From NCBI GenBank assembly GCA_035649635.1, contig DASRJE010000138.1, forward strand, positions 1 through 64,000: a stretch of DNA of 64,000 nucleotides, given 5' to 3'. This stretch comes from Gp6-AA40 sp035649635. GTDB taxonomy: Bacteria; Acidobacteriota; Vicinamibacteria; Vicinamibacterales; UBA2999. The position numbers were made by a program, and so were the translations under genes. Below, one piece after another: positions 16,521 to 25,327 of this stretch. The notes below the pieces were generated by a model that did no database searches, was not told where the DNA came from, and saw only the letters and a program-made list of their open reading frames with translations. The number at the start of each line of letters is the position of its first letter. Position 1 is the stretch's first letter.

Positions 16521-16569
16521 GACGCCTACATCGTAGTGCCATGAGCGGATTCAGTACACTGGGCCCGCT

Positions 16570-18084
16570 ATGTTCGAGGCCGCCGAAGTCGGGCGAAAGC
16601 TCCCGAAGAGTGAGTACAAAGCGCAGGTCCCGCAGTTGCGGTCGGAGTTGCTCGCCGTGCAGCAGGAACTCCGGCAGGCGTCGTTCCCGGTGATTGTTCT
16701 GTTTGCGGGTGTCGATACTGCGGGAAAAGGCGAGACGGTGAACCTCCTGAACGAGTGGATGGACCCTCGCTGGATCGTCACGCGCGGCTACACGGATCCC
16801 TCTGGTGAGGAACGCGAGCGGCCGCGGCTCTGGCGATACTGGCGTGATCTGCCTGCCCGCGGGCGCCTCGCCATGTTTCTGAGTGCCTGGTACTCATCCC
16901 CGATCCGCCATCGTGTCGCCGGGCGCGTCAGCACCGTAGAGTTCGATTCCCTGCTCGACCAGATTGCCGCATTCGAGCGTACGTTGACCGACGATGGCGC
17001 AGTCGTCGTGAAATTCTGGATGCACTTGAGCAAGAACGCTCAGAAGAAGCGACTCAAGGAGTTCGAGAAGGATCCCTTACAGCGGTGGCGCGTCACGAAA
17101 GAGCAATGGACGCACTGGGGCATGTTCGACAAGTTCGTCAGCGCTGCCGACCGCGCCATTCGTCGCACCAGCACCAACGCGGCGCCATGGCACATCGTCG
17201 AAGGCGACGACGAACGCTACCGCACGGTCGTCGTCGCCACCGAGCTTCGCGATGCGATCCGTCGCGGTCTCGAGCGCAGCGCGGATGCCACGCGGCGTCC
17301 GCGTGCAGCAAGTCGCGCGCCGCGGGCCGATGGCCCGCTGAGCGCCGTTCAACGCGTCGACCGCGAGTTCAACGTGCTCGACAACCTCGACCTCACGCAA
17401 ACGATCAGTGACGAGGAGTTCGAGCATGAGCTGGCCCGGCTGCAGGCGCGATTGAATATGCTTCAGCGTCGAGCGGGCAAGCGCGGCGTGTCGACGATCC
17501 TGGTGTTCGAAGGGTGGGATGCCGCCGGAAAAGGGGGCGCCATCCGTCGCGTGACCGGGAGTCTTGATGCCCGCGATTACCAGGTCATTCCCATCGCGGC
17601 GCCGAACGACGAGGAACGTGCCCATCACTATCTGTGGCGATTCTGGCGACACCTCTCACGAGCAGGACGCCTGACGATCTTCGATCGAAGCTGGTACGGC
17701 CGCGTACTGGTGGAACGAGTCGAAGGCTTCGCGACAGAAGCGGAGTACATGCGAGGGTACGGTGAGATCGACCATTTCGAAGAGCAACTGGTGACCGACG
17801 GCATCCTGCTCCTGAAGTTCTGGATTCATATCAGCAAAGCGGAGCAGCTCAAGCGATTTCGCGATCGGAGCCGGACCAGCTACAAGCAATGGAAGATCAC
17901 AGACGAGGACTGGCGGAATCGGAAGCGATGGGATGACTACACCGTGGCCGTCAATGACATGGTCGCCCGCACCAGCACGAAGATTGCCCCGTGGACGCTG
18001 GTCGAGGGCAACGACAAGAACTTTGCGAGGATCAAGGTGCTCAGGACCCTCGCGGATCGCCTGGACGATCGCCTGAAGAAGTAG
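16570..18084 (+). CDS. pap: Two-domain polyphosphate kinase 2 (polyphosphate:AMP phosphotransferase type)
   Basis: Class II PPK2 enzymes transfer phosphate from polyphosphate to AMP, giving ADP. The 504-residue protein is a tandem duplication. Domain 1 has the Walker A GVDTAGKGETVN (about residues 47-58) but FLSAWYSSPI in place of the catalytic FDRSWY. Domain 2 has EGWDAAGKGGAIRR (about 315) and an intact FDRSWYGRVLVERVEG. The C-terminal half is therefore expected to be catalytic and the N-terminal half structural. TACACT ends 9 nt before the ATG. The gene stands alone and ends at a palindrome. Confidence 0.92.
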   Translation: MFEAAEVGRKLPKSEYKAQVPQLRSELLAVQQELRQASFPVIVLFAGVDTAGKGETVNLLNEWMDPRWIVTRGYTDPSGEERERPRLWRYWRDLPARGRLAMFLSAWYSSPIRHRVAGRVSTVEFDSLLDQIAAFERTLTDDGAVVVKFWMHLSKNAQKKRLKEFEKDPLQRWRVTKEQWTHWGMFDKFVSAADRAIRRTSTNAAPWHIVEGDDERYRTVVVATELRDAIRRGLERSADATRRPRAASRAPRADGPLSAVQRVDREFNVLDNLDLTQTISDEEFEHELARLQARLNMLQRRAGKRGVSTILVFEGWDAAGKGGAIRRVTGSLDARDYQVIPIAAPNDEERAHHYLWRFWRHLSRAGRLTIFDRSWYGRVLVERVEGFATEAEYMRGYGEIDHFEEQLVTDGILLLKFWIHISKAEQLKRFRDRSRTSYKQWKITDEDWRNRKRWDDYTVAVNDMVARTSTKIAPWTLVEGNDKNFARIKVLRTLADRLDDRLKK

Positions 18085-18085
18085 C

Positions 18086-18105
18086 GGCGGGTCGTCAGAC
18101 CCGCC
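18086..18105. repeat. Dispersed palindrome, GTCA loop
   Basis: GGCGGGTC and GACCCGCC form a perfect 8-bp stem around GTCA, directly after the PPK2 stop. It probably terminates that gene. Confidence 0.6.
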
Positions 18106-18119
18106 AAGTCCGCATCACC

Positions 18120-18165
18120 GCGTGATGTGCCGGCTGAGGGCTCAGCGCGTGATGTGCCGGCTGAG
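18120..18165. repeat. 27-bp duplication of the SYLF gene 3' end
   Basis: GCGTGATGTGCCGGCTGAG occurs at 18120-18138 and again at 18147-18165. The copy nearer the gene encodes its last residues and stop. The other repeats the last codons plus a second in-frame stop just downstream. Confidence 0.75.
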
Positions 18166-18837
18166 CGTCTGAATCCATTCGGGGACCGGCGTTGGCGCCT
18201 CGACGCTCGCGTTGTTGAGCACGAGCTGCGCGCCGTCCAGCCGCTTGCCGTAGAAGCGCTGATTGGCATCGATGTCGGCGCGCACAGTACTTCCGTTGAT
18301 GGTCACGCCGGCAAAGAGTCCCCGCGATCGTGAGTAACTGAGGATCTCCGCTCGCAGTTGCAGATCGGTGTTGGCCTGGGCGTCGCGGCCGACGGGCCCC
18401 GCTGCCACCGCGGCGTCAGCGCCGAACTTGAACTGGTTTCGCACGAACTGCTCGAGCCCACGCCTGTTCATGATCACGAGCACGAGGTCCGCGGCCTGGC
18501 CGCCAATCTGCAGGCCAACGCTTCCGCCAGTCAGCGTCATGAACGTCGGTGCCGACCAGCCACCTTCTGTGCGCGCGCTGAGGATGCCCCGTCCCCGCAT
18601 GCCACCAAAGATGAAACCTGCCTTCAACGTGCCAGGAAAGATGGCGATGCCTTCGGCCTTCGTCGTAATCGATTTGGGAATGGATGTGTCGGAGGTCGCC
18701 ATCACCTCGTTGAGGACGGCAATCGCCTCACGAACGCGGCTGGACTCCTCGGAGTTCGGTCCTTCCTGCGCCTGAGCCGTAAGCGACAACGTCAGGACAA
18801 CGAGCGGTAGTCCAATCAGGCAGGTGGCCTTAATCAT
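18142..18837 (-). CDS. Secreted SYLF/Ysc84-domain lipid-binding protein
   Basis: A 231-residue exported protein. The signal peptide (KATCLIGLPLVVLTLSLTAQA) precedes a SYLF domain, marked by KAEGIAIFPGTLKAGFIFGG, RGRGILSARTEGGWSAPTF and LTGGSVGLQIGGQAADLVLVIMNRRG. The domain binds phosphoinositides in eukaryotes, and bacterial members are periplasmic proteins of unclear role. Start 18837 is chosen for the signal peptide. The gene is divergent from the kinase-PD40 gene with an 85-bp gap. Its last nine codons are duplicated just past the stop. Confidence 0.85.
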   Translation of the reverse strand: MIKATCLIGLPLVVLTLSLTAQAQEGPNSEESSRVREAIAVLNEVMATSDTSIPKSITTKAEGIAIFPGTLKAGFIFGGMRGRGILSARTEGGWSAPTFMTLTGGSVGLQIGGQAADLVLVIMNRRGLEQFVRNQFKFGADAAVAAGPVGRDAQANTDLQLRAEILSYSRSRGLFAGVTINGSTVRADIDANQRFYGKRLDGAQLVLNNASVEAPTPVPEWIQTLSRHITR

Positions 18838-18922
18838 GTTCACATAATAACGACGATTCGGGATGACGCATGGTCTGGTAATCGGGGATGGCGTATGGTC
18901 CGGTAAGATAGCTCGATCCTTG

Positions 18923-21616
18923 ATGACCGAAGAGGACCTGTCGAACACGACGATCCGGCGCTTCGACATTACCCGCCTGATCGCGCGCGGCGGCATGGGC
19001 GAGGTCTATCTCGCCAAAGACGCCGTGCTCGGCCGCGATCTCGCGCTCAAGATCCTTCGCCAGGGCGTCACGCGCGATTCGGATCGTCTCGAGCGATTCG
19101 TGCTGGAGGCGCGAGCCGCGTCCGCACTGAATCACCCGCATCTCATCGCCATCTACGACATCGGGGAGAGCTCGCCGAAGCGTAATGGGGCGCCGGTGGG
19201 TCCTCCGGTGCTCTACATAGCGATGGAGCTGGTGTCGGGGCAGACGCTTCGTGCCTGTCTCGAGGGAAATCCCCTGGGCCTCGAGCGCACAATTGATTTT
19301 CTTGCCCAGGTTGCCGACGCGCTCGACGCGGCGCATGCCGCCGGCGTGACGCATCGAGACCTCAAGCCGGAAAACCTGATGATTGCCGAGGGGGGCTACG
19401 CGAAGGTGCTGGATTTCGGTATCGCGAAGCTTCGCGCCGACCTCATGCAGGGTCAGGCTAAAGCCGCACACCACGATGCCGCTCAGGGAAGTCATGACCC
19501 GACGGCGACCGACGGCGGCCGTCTCCTCGGCACGCTCGGCTACATGTCGCCCGAGCAGGTACAGGGCCAGCCGACCGACTATCACACCGATATCTTCTCG
19601 TTTGGCTGCGTCCTTTACGAGTCAATCACCGGGAAGCGGGCGTTCCTCGGTCCAAATGCGTTCGCGACGCTGAAGCAGATCGTCGAGCACGAGCCCGAGC
19701 CGCTTGCGACGCACGTACCCGGTGTGCCCGATGGTCTCGAGCGCATTGTTCGCAGGTGCCTGGCAAAGGACCCCGCGCAACGGTACGGATCCATGCACGA
19801 GGTCGCCGCCGATCTGCGCGAGGTCCGTCGCAAGTTGGACGATACGGCGGTCGTCGAAGTCCCAGAACGTACCGATCGCCGATACCTCCTCATCGCCGGT
19901 GTCGGCGCACTCCTCGCGATCGGAACGGCAGGGTGGTGGCAAGCGGGACGCCGCCCCACGGCGACAGGCACCTCCGGACGTGTTTCGATCGAGCGTCTCA
20001 CGACGACGGGCACGGCCATCGACGCAGCGATCTCTCCGGACGGCCGCTACCTGGCGTGGGTCGAGTCAGCGGGCGGCATGCAAGGCCTGCGACTGCGCCG
20101 CATCGATCAGGGACAGACGGTCGAACTCGTGCCCGCAGCCGTCGTCGGCTACTGGGGGATCGCATTTACCGCCGATGGCTCTGGTCTGCTGTATGCGACC
20201 AAGAGCGCCCAAAGTCCGGCCGGCCGCCTGTTCGCTGTCAGCGTGCAGGGCGGACCGTCGACGCCCGTCCTCGACGGGATCGACAGCACCGTCAGCTTCT
20301 CGCGCGACGGGAAGCGAATGGCGTTCTATCGGGCTGGGTTCCCGGAGCCGGGTCAGACCTCTCTTGTCACAACAGATATCGACGGTAACAGTCTGCGCCC
20401 ATTAGCCACCGTCAAGGCGCCAGAGTTCTTCGTTCCCGCGTTTTTCGCGGCCCCGTCGTGGTCTCCGGATGGCCGGCGAATCGCGGCGGTCGTCCACAAC
20501 GGAAGCACGGGAGACGCCGTCCTCGTGACGATCGATGCGCAATCGGGGGCGCGGCAGGAGTTCTCACGCCGTTTTCGCGATGCGACATTTACCGCGTGGC
20601 TACCGGACGGCTCGGGCATTCTCTTCGTTGCCGATCAGGCCGATGAGTTTCGCGAGTACCCACGCAAAGTCTGGTTGCAACCCTACCCGCGCGGCGAGCC
20701 GCATCGCGTGACCCCCGATCTGCTCGAGTACCGAAACGCGTCGGTGCGGTCGGACGGGATGGCGTTTGTCTCCGTGGGACTCGACGCGGCATACACGCTG
20801 TGGCGGATCCCGATTCAAGGCGGCAGCCCACAGCGGATTGCGTCGGAGCGATACGACGGGTTGCTTGGCGTAGCGCCGCTGCCGGACGGTCGCACGATCG
20901 TCAGCTCGGGTGAGCGCGGAAATACGCAGCTCACGTTGCTGGGCAGCTCGGGAGGAAACCGCCAGATCCTCACAAAGGACGGGACCAACTTGTGGCCCGC
21001 CGTGACGCCCGATGGATCCACGGTGGCCTTTGTCTCCAACCGCGATGGTCAAACGGGCATCTGGCGCATGAACGTGGATGGAACTGATGCGCGCCTGCTC
21101 GCGCACCTGCCGCGTCCATCCTGGTTGTCCATCACGCCCGACGGGCGATTCGTGGTCTGTGCCTCCGTTGGTGAAGCTGGATCGGCGGTGGCGACGTGGC
21201 GCATCTCGATCGATGGTGGTGCTCCGACGCTGATTGCCGCCGGCATCGACCGCCCGGCGGTTTCACCGGATGGCAAGTACCTGGCGGGGATCAACGTCGC
21301 GCCCAGGGCGAATCGGCTGACGCTGGTGACCATGCCTCTGGACGGAAGGGCGCCGCCGCGCGAGCTGGGCACCATCGCCCCCGCTACCGCCAACGGCCTG
21401 ATGGAGTGGACGGCGGACGGTAATGGGATCCTGTTCTCGACGGTCGAACGAACGAACGTCTGGGTGCAGCCACTCTCTGGTGAACCGCCGGTGCGCGTCA
21501 CCGACCTGGCGACACTCGACATCGTCCGTGGACGTCGCACACCTGATGGCAAGAGCCTGATCGTCGCACGCGGATCAGCGCAAACGGACGCGTATCTCGT
21601 ATCGAACTTCCGCTAA
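18923..21616 (+). CDS. Transmembrane Ser/Thr kinase with extracytoplasmic PD40 propeller
   Basis: An 897-residue receptor kinase. The cytoplasmic N-terminal domain has ARGGMGEVYLAKD, VALKI-type LALKILRQ, HRDLKPENLM (about residue 143), VLDFGIAKL (about 163) and GYMSPEQVQG, so it should be active. One membrane helix (LLIAGVGALLAIGTAGWW, about 322-340) leads to a C-terminal WD40-like/TolB PD40 beta-propeller with repeats such as ISPDGRYLAWV, SFSRDGKRMAFYR and TPDGSTVAFVSNRDG. This layout is frequent in Acidobacteriota. The ATG at 18923 fits the domain start; TAAGAT lies 13 nt upstream. Ligand and targets are unknown. Confidence 0.9.
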   Translation: MTEEDLSNTTIRRFDITRLIARGGMGEVYLAKDAVLGRDLALKILRQGVTRDSDRLERFVLEARAASALNHPHLIAIYDIGESSPKRNGAPVGPPVLYIAMELVSGQTLRACLEGNPLGLERTIDFLAQVADALDAAHAAGVTHRDLKPENLMIAEGGYAKVLDFGIAKLRADLMQGQAKAAHHDAAQGSHDPTATDGGRLLGTLGYMSPEQVQGQPTDYHTDIFSFGCVLYESITGKRAFLGPNAFATLKQIVEHEPEPLATHVPGVPDGLERIVRRCLAKDPAQRYGSMHEVAADLREVRRKLDDTAVVEVPERTDRRYLLIAGVGALLAIGTAGWWQAGRRPTATGTSGRVSIERLTTTGTAIDAAISPDGRYLAWVESAGGMQGLRLRRIDQGQTVELVPAAVVGYWGIAFTADGSGLLYATKSAQSPAGRLFAVSVQGGPSTPVLDGIDSTVSFSRDGKRMAFYRAGFPEPGQTSLVTTDIDGNSLRPLATVKAPEFFVPAFFAAPSWSPDGRRIAAVVHNGSTGDAVLVTIDAQSGARQEFSRRFRDATFTAWLPDGSGILFVADQADEFREYPRKVWLQPYPRGEPHRVTPDLLEYRNASVRSDGMAFVSVGLDAAYTLWRIPIQGGSPQRIASERYDGLLGVAPLPDGRTIVSSGERGNTQLTLLGSSGGNRQILTKDGTNLWPAVTPDGSTVAFVSNRDGQTGIWRMNVDGTDARLLAHLPRPSWLSITPDGRFVVCASVGEAGSAVATWRISIDGGAPTLIAAGIDRPAVSPDGKYLAGINVAPRANRLTLVTMPLDGRAPPRELGTIAPATANGLMEWTADGNGILFSTVERTNVWVQPLSGEPPVRVTDLATLDIVRGRRTPDGKSLIVARGSAQTDAYLVSNFR

Positions 21617-21625
21617 ACAAGAGAA

Positions 21626-21737
21626 ACTCCCAACTCCCACCCCTCGACCATGCTCGGGGTGGCCTGAGCGAAAGTCGAAGGCCAAACTCCAACTCCCAAC
21701 CTGTTATTGGGAATTGGAAGGTGGGAATTGGGAGTTG
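21626..21737. repeat. Heptamer-periodic ACTCCCA/TTGGGAG inverted repeat with nested hairpin
   Basis: Left-hand words ACTCCCA (21626-21632, 21633-21639) and ACTCCA/ACTCCCA (21686-21698) face right-hand words TTGGGAA, TTGGAAG, GTGGGAA, TTGGGAG (21707-21734). Between the left words lies a nested palindromic unit, CCCCTCGACCATGCTCGGGG followed by GGCCTGAGCGAAAGTCGAAGG. The element fills the gap between the convergent kinase and M56 genes and may serve as terminator. Confidence 0.7.
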
Positions 21738-21756
21738 ATTTGTTTCAGCGTCCTTT

Positions 21757-23622
21757 CTAATTCCAGCTGTAGCTGACCGTGACGCTGATGTTGGCCTCGA
21801 TAGGTGTGTTGTTTAGGAGCGTGGGAGTGAATTCCCACTGGCGCGCCGCGTCCATCGCCGAGGCGACGAATGCCGCCGGCGCGTCGGTGCTGGTGCTGTG
21901 AAGATCGCTGAACTGACCGTCGATCCCAATGCGTCCCGTCAGCTTGACGACCGTCGCCTGCGCCGTCACCCCGGTTGGGCAGACGGGGTTGACATGCAGC
22001 GTTTTCGTCGGTGCCTTGATTTGCCCGCCGATGCCGCCGGTGAACGTGCTCTGCATCTTTGGCTCGATTCGAACCTGGCCCCGACGCTGTGTCGGCCCCG
22101 GCGTCGTCGTTCCCGGCGGAGCCGTTGGTCTCGACGTATTGAGATCTGTGCTGGAGCAGGTGACGTGGATCGTCTCCTGAACGGTCCCCATGGGCAGCAT
22201 GATGTGGCGGCGCACAGTTGAGCCCGGCTCCGCACGAATCACGTTCCTGACCGCCGTGAACCCGGGGAGTTCGGTGACGAGCTCGTAGTCGCCGGCCGCC
22301 AGACTACGGAACGCGAACGAGCCGCTCCGATCGGTGAGAGCATTTTGCGAGCTGCCGTTGTCCACTTGTGTCAGCCTGACCGATGCGCCTGGCAACAGGC
22401 CGCCGTACTGGTCGTAAAGGACGCCTTCGATCGTGCCTCCTGATGGCTGGCCCTGAGCAGCCGGCGCCGACGAATGTGCCGATGGAGAGGCAACGGGCCG
22501 TGTTTCCGGTCGGGGCGAGAGAATGGGCACCGTACCCTGCGGGACCGCGCGAACGTCCGGCGCGGACGTAATCGGCGTGTTCGCACCTGTCGCAATCGTG
22601 GTGTTCGCGACCTGAGTATTTCCCGACACGGTGGCGACCCCGATCGACACGGTGACGGCAGACAGCACAGCGACAGTAGTCGCACGCATGACGGCAGACA
22701 GTGGTTCACGATTGACACGCGCGGCGAGCATGGTTCGGACCCTCCCTTCGAGCGTCGAGTGATGGGCAATGGCGATAGCCGGTGACCAGGAACGGCGCTG
22801 CGCGAACTCGCGCGCCACGCCGAGCAGATGCGCCGCGTACTCCGAACCACTGATACCGGACGCGAGGACGAGGTCGTCGCAGGCGCGCTCACCTTCGTGA
22901 CGCAATCGGTGGTACGCAATCCAGAGCATCGGGTTGAACCAGTAGACGGCGCGCAACAGGTTTGCTGTCAACGCAACGACCCAATCGCCGCGTCGCACGT
23001 GCGCCAACTCGTGATGGAGGACCGCATGGATGCGATCGTGGGTCCACCCCTGCGCTGCGGCGGGAAGCAAGATCGTCGGATTGAGCACGCCCCACGTCGC
23101 GAGCATCGTTGAATGCCGCGAGGAAAGCAGCCGAACGTGTCGGCGAAGCCCATACCGTCGGGTGACGTCATCAGCGAGATCGCGCCACGGACCCGCGGAT
23201 ACCGGCTCCGATTCAGCCGAGAGCGTTCGAAGCCGCCATAGCCCCGCCATCAGAATCGCAACGCCAACGACGACACCGGCGACCCACGCCGACGCCATGA
23301 TGATGGCGAGGGAGGGAAGCCTGCTCAGTCGAGAAACGTTCGCGCGGTCAGTGCCCGTCGAGCGAGTGACTGGCGAGGCGCCTGGTTCGCTGACCAGGCG
23401 CAGCGTCGAACTGGCAGGTGACGCGGACCAGGTGACCGGCACGGGAATCGACCACGCCGGCATGAGCAGTTCCAACGCAGGGATGCAGAGACACCCGAAG
23501 AGCGCAGTGGTGAGCACCCAATGCCTCAACGCAGCCGATCGTCGGCGCAGCACAGCCGAGGCGCCGAGCGCGACGAGAATGAGAAGGGCGATCTTGATGG
23601 TGACGCTGAGCAGGAACATCAT
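21757..23622 (-). CDS. M56 (BlaR1-like) peptidase with CarboxypepD_reg and TonB C-terminal domains
   Basis: A 621-residue membrane sensor-protease. Hydrophobic segments at the N-terminus and near residue 110 flank the M56 zinc-protease domain with HHELAHVRRGDW (about residue 206). A helix near 300 exits the membrane. The sensor end differs from BlaR1: instead of a penicillin-binding domain it has a regulatory beta-sandwich (GTIEGVLYDQYGGLLPGASV) and a TonB C-terminal-like domain (AMDAARQWEFTPTLLNNTPI). The start overlaps the blaI-type gene by 4 nt. By analogy it should cleave the repressor on sensing an envelope signal. Confidence 0.87.
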   Translation of the reverse strand: MMFLLSVTIKIALLILVALGASAVLRRRSAALRHWVLTTALFGCLCIPALELLMPAWSIPVPVTWSASPASSTLRLVSEPGASPVTRSTGTDRANVSRLSRLPSLAIIMASAWVAGVVVGVAILMAGLWRLRTLSAESEPVSAGPWRDLADDVTRRYGLRRHVRLLSSRHSTMLATWGVLNPTILLPAAAQGWTHDRIHAVLHHELAHVRRGDWVVALTANLLRAVYWFNPMLWIAYHRLRHEGERACDDLVLASGISGSEYAAHLLGVAREFAQRRSWSPAIAIAHHSTLEGRVRTMLAARVNREPLSAVMRATTVAVLSAVTVSIGVATVSGNTQVANTTIATGANTPITSAPDVRAVPQGTVPILSPRPETRPVASPSAHSSAPAAQGQPSGGTIEGVLYDQYGGLLPGASVRLTQVDNGSSQNALTDRSGSFAFRSLAAGDYELVTELPGFTAVRNVIRAEPGSTVRRHIMLPMGTVQETIHVTCSSTDLNTSRPTAPPGTTTPGPTQRRGQVRIEPKMQSTFTGGIGGQIKAPTKTLHVNPVCPTGVTAQATVVKLTGRIGIDGQFSDLHSTSTDAPAAFVASAMDAARQWEFTPTLLNNTPIEANISVTVSYSWN

Positions 23623-24038
23623 CGCGCGCCGTCCTTTCGGGCCTTCTGTGCGAACTCGGCGATCCTGGCCTTGGCAATCAGATCCGCGATGCGATCGAGT
23701 TCCTCGCCGGAGACGCGCGTGGCTTCACCGCCGAGCAGCGCTGCGACCGCTTTCTCCGCCGACCCGTCGAAAAAGGTGTCCACGAGGTGCTTGAGTGCCG
23801 ACTTGCGGGCGGCATGACGCCGCACCGCGGCGGTGTAGACGTAGCGCACGCCTTCTTCCTCGTGCCGGACATGTCCCTTCTCTTCCAGCACGCGCAGCTG
23901 GGTGCGGACGGTCGAGTAGCTGGGCGACCCGGGAAGGTCCTCCATGACTTCAGCAGCGGTGGCCCGGCCGCGCCTGAAGAGGACGTCCATGATCTGGCGC
24001 TCCCGTCTGGTCAGCACCGCATGCAGGTTCTCGGGCAT
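23619..24038 (-). CDS. BlaI/MecI/CopY family repressor
   Basis: A 139-residue winged-helix repressor. The domain begins LTRREREQIMDVLF-like (LTRRERQIMDVLFRRG), has TAAEVMEDLPGSPSYSTVRT in the recognition helix region and RVLEEKGHVRHEEEGVRYVY in the wing. The C-terminal half is the dimerisation region with AARKSALKHLVDTFFDGS. It is translationally coupled (4 nt) to the M56 protease gene, forming a standard sensor-repressor pair. The 16-bp palindrome at 24058-24073, about 20 nt before its ATG, is the obvious autoregulatory site. Confidence 0.92.
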   Translation of the reverse strand: MPENLHAVLTRRERQIMDVLFRRGRATAAEVMEDLPGSPSYSTVRTQLRVLEEKGHVRHEEEGVRYVYTAAVRRHAARKSALKHLVDTFFDGSAEKAVAALLGGEATRVSGEELDRIADLIAKARIAEFAQKARKDGAR

Positions 24039-24057
24039 GTTATGTACCTCGCACTAG

Positions 24058-24073
24058 TGTTATAGAAATAACA
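24058..24073. promoter_or_regulatory. BlaI-type operator palindrome
   Basis: TGTTAT and ATAACA form a perfect 6-bp inverted repeat around AGAA, directly upstream of the repressor ATG at 24038. A further half-site ACATAACA overlaps the start region. Size and position match BlaI/MecI operators. Confidence 0.7.
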
Positions 24074-24114
24074 TCAGCACCGGAGGGGTTGTCAAGGGCC
24101 CGGGGCGAATCGGG

Positions 24115-24120
24115 TATCCT
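24115..24120 (+). promoter_or_regulatory. -10 box before the YgjP-like gene
   Basis: TATCCT ends 6 nt before the GTG at 24127, with no Shine-Dalgarno between, so the mRNA is probably leaderless. Confidence 0.45.
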
Positions 24121-24126
24121 GTCGTC

Positions 24127-24732
24127 GTGCAACTGGGGCTTCCGTTCGGCGAGGCCGGAGCGCGGGCGCCGGTGGTCGACGATGCCCTCGCGCCTCCAAC
24201 CGCCGGCGCGATTGCACCAATCTACTTCGTGCGTCATCGTCGCGCGCGCCGATACCTGCTCCGCGTCGAATACGATGGCCGTGTCCGCGTCACGATTCCG
24301 CGCGGAGGATCGCGCCGGGAGGCCGATGCCTTCGCGCAGCGCCACGTCGAATGGGTCCTGCGGCAGCGGGCGGTGTTGTCGCGCAGCCGCTTTTCCGCCG
24401 ACGACCGACGGCGACTTCGCGCGCAGGCGCAGGCGGAGCTCCCGAAGCGGTTGCGGGAGCTCGCTGACACACACGGTCTGTCGGTCACGCGCGTCAGCAT
24501 CCGCAATCAGCGGACGCGGTGGGGTTCGTGCGGGCGTGACGGGCACGTGTGCCTCAATTGGCGGCTCGTCGCCATGCCACAGTGGGTTCGCGATTACGTC
24601 ATCATTCATGAGCTGATGCACCTCAAGCGGCTCGATCACTCCGCGGCCTACTGGCGCCTGGTCGCAGCGGCCTGCCCCAGGTATCGCGACGCGCGCCAGT
24701 GGCTGCGCGCTCACGGACCCGAATTGCGTTAA
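24127..24732 (+). CDS. YgjP-like (DUF45) metallopeptidase domain protein
   Basis: A 201-residue soluble protein of the YgjP/DUF45 zinc metallopeptidase family. The core is the segment TRWGSCGRDGHVCLNWRLV followed by YVIIHELMHLKRLDHS, where HELMH plus the later His form the zinc site. The N-terminal part has the usual ARRYLLRVEYDGRVRVTIPRG strand set. The GTG start follows a -10-like box. It heads a run of plus-strand genes with msrB, msrA and the Hpt protein. Physiological substrate unknown; the family is widespread but little studied. Confidence 0.88.
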   Translation: MQLGLPFGEAGARAPVVDDALAPPTAGAIAPIYFVRHRRARRYLLRVEYDGRVRVTIPRGGSRREADAFAQRHVEWVLRQRAVLSRSRFSADDRRRLRAQAQAELPKRLRELADTHGLSVTRVSIRNQRTRWGSCGRDGHVCLNWRLVAMPQWVRDYVIIHELMHLKRLDHSAAYWRLVAAACPRYRDARQWLRAHGPELR

Positions 24733-24786
24733 CCTGTGTGAATCCATGCCGTGTGGCATGTGGTCCAAGAAGATGAGGGCCCGTGC

Positions 24787-25296
24787 ATGAGCGTGTCGAG
24801 GCGGCAGGCAGTGGTTGTGCTGGCGGCGGCTGGAGTCCTCGGACCGGTGTCACTCTGGCTGACAAGTAGAGACGCGACGTCTGCCGAGGGCGAGGTGTTT
24901 CCCATGCAGAAAAGCGACGCCGAGTGGCGAGCGGCGTTGCCATCTAATCGCTACAGGATCCTTCGCGGTCACAGCACGGAACGGGCGTTCTCCAGCCCGC
25001 TCAACGCAGAGAAGCGTACTGGAGCTTTCGTCTGCGCAGCCTGTGGTCAGAGACTGTTTTCGTCGGAGACCAAGTTCGAGAGTGGATCGGGCTGGCCGAG
25101 TTTCTGGCGCCCCCTCGACGATGCGGTGGGCACGAGGATCGATCGCAGTTGGTTGATGGTGCGAACCGAAGTGCATTGTTCACGATGCGGAAGTCATCTC
25201 GGGCACGTGTTCGGCGATGGACCTGCGCCCACCGGCCTCCGATACTGCATCAACGGCCTGGCGCTCGATTTCGTGATGGAGTCGGGAGTCATTTGA
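24787..25296 (+). CDS. msrB: Exported peptide-methionine (R)-S-oxide reductase MsrB
   Basis: MsrB reduces the R epimer of methionine sulfoxide in proteins. The 169-residue protein has a Tat-like leader (SVSRRQAVVVLAAAGVLG), then the MsrB fold with zinc pairs CAAC (Cys83/Cys86) and CSRC (Cys131/Cys134), ESGSGWPSFW, GHVFGDGP, and the catalytic Cys154 in RYCINGLAL. The start at 24787 is chosen to begin the leader. It lies 31 nt before msrA and should protect envelope proteins from oxidation together with it. Confidence 0.93.
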   Translation: MSVSRRQAVVVLAAAGVLGPVSLWLTSRDATSAEGEVFPMQKSDAEWRAALPSNRYRILRGHSTERAFSSPLNAEKRTGAFVCAACGQRLFSSETKFESGSGWPSFWRPLDDAVGTRIDRSWLMVRTEVHCSRCGSHLGHVFGDGPAPTGLRYCINGLALDFVMESGVI

Positions 25297-25327
25297 ACAG
25301 GCCACGTCCGACCGTGCAGGAGTGCTT

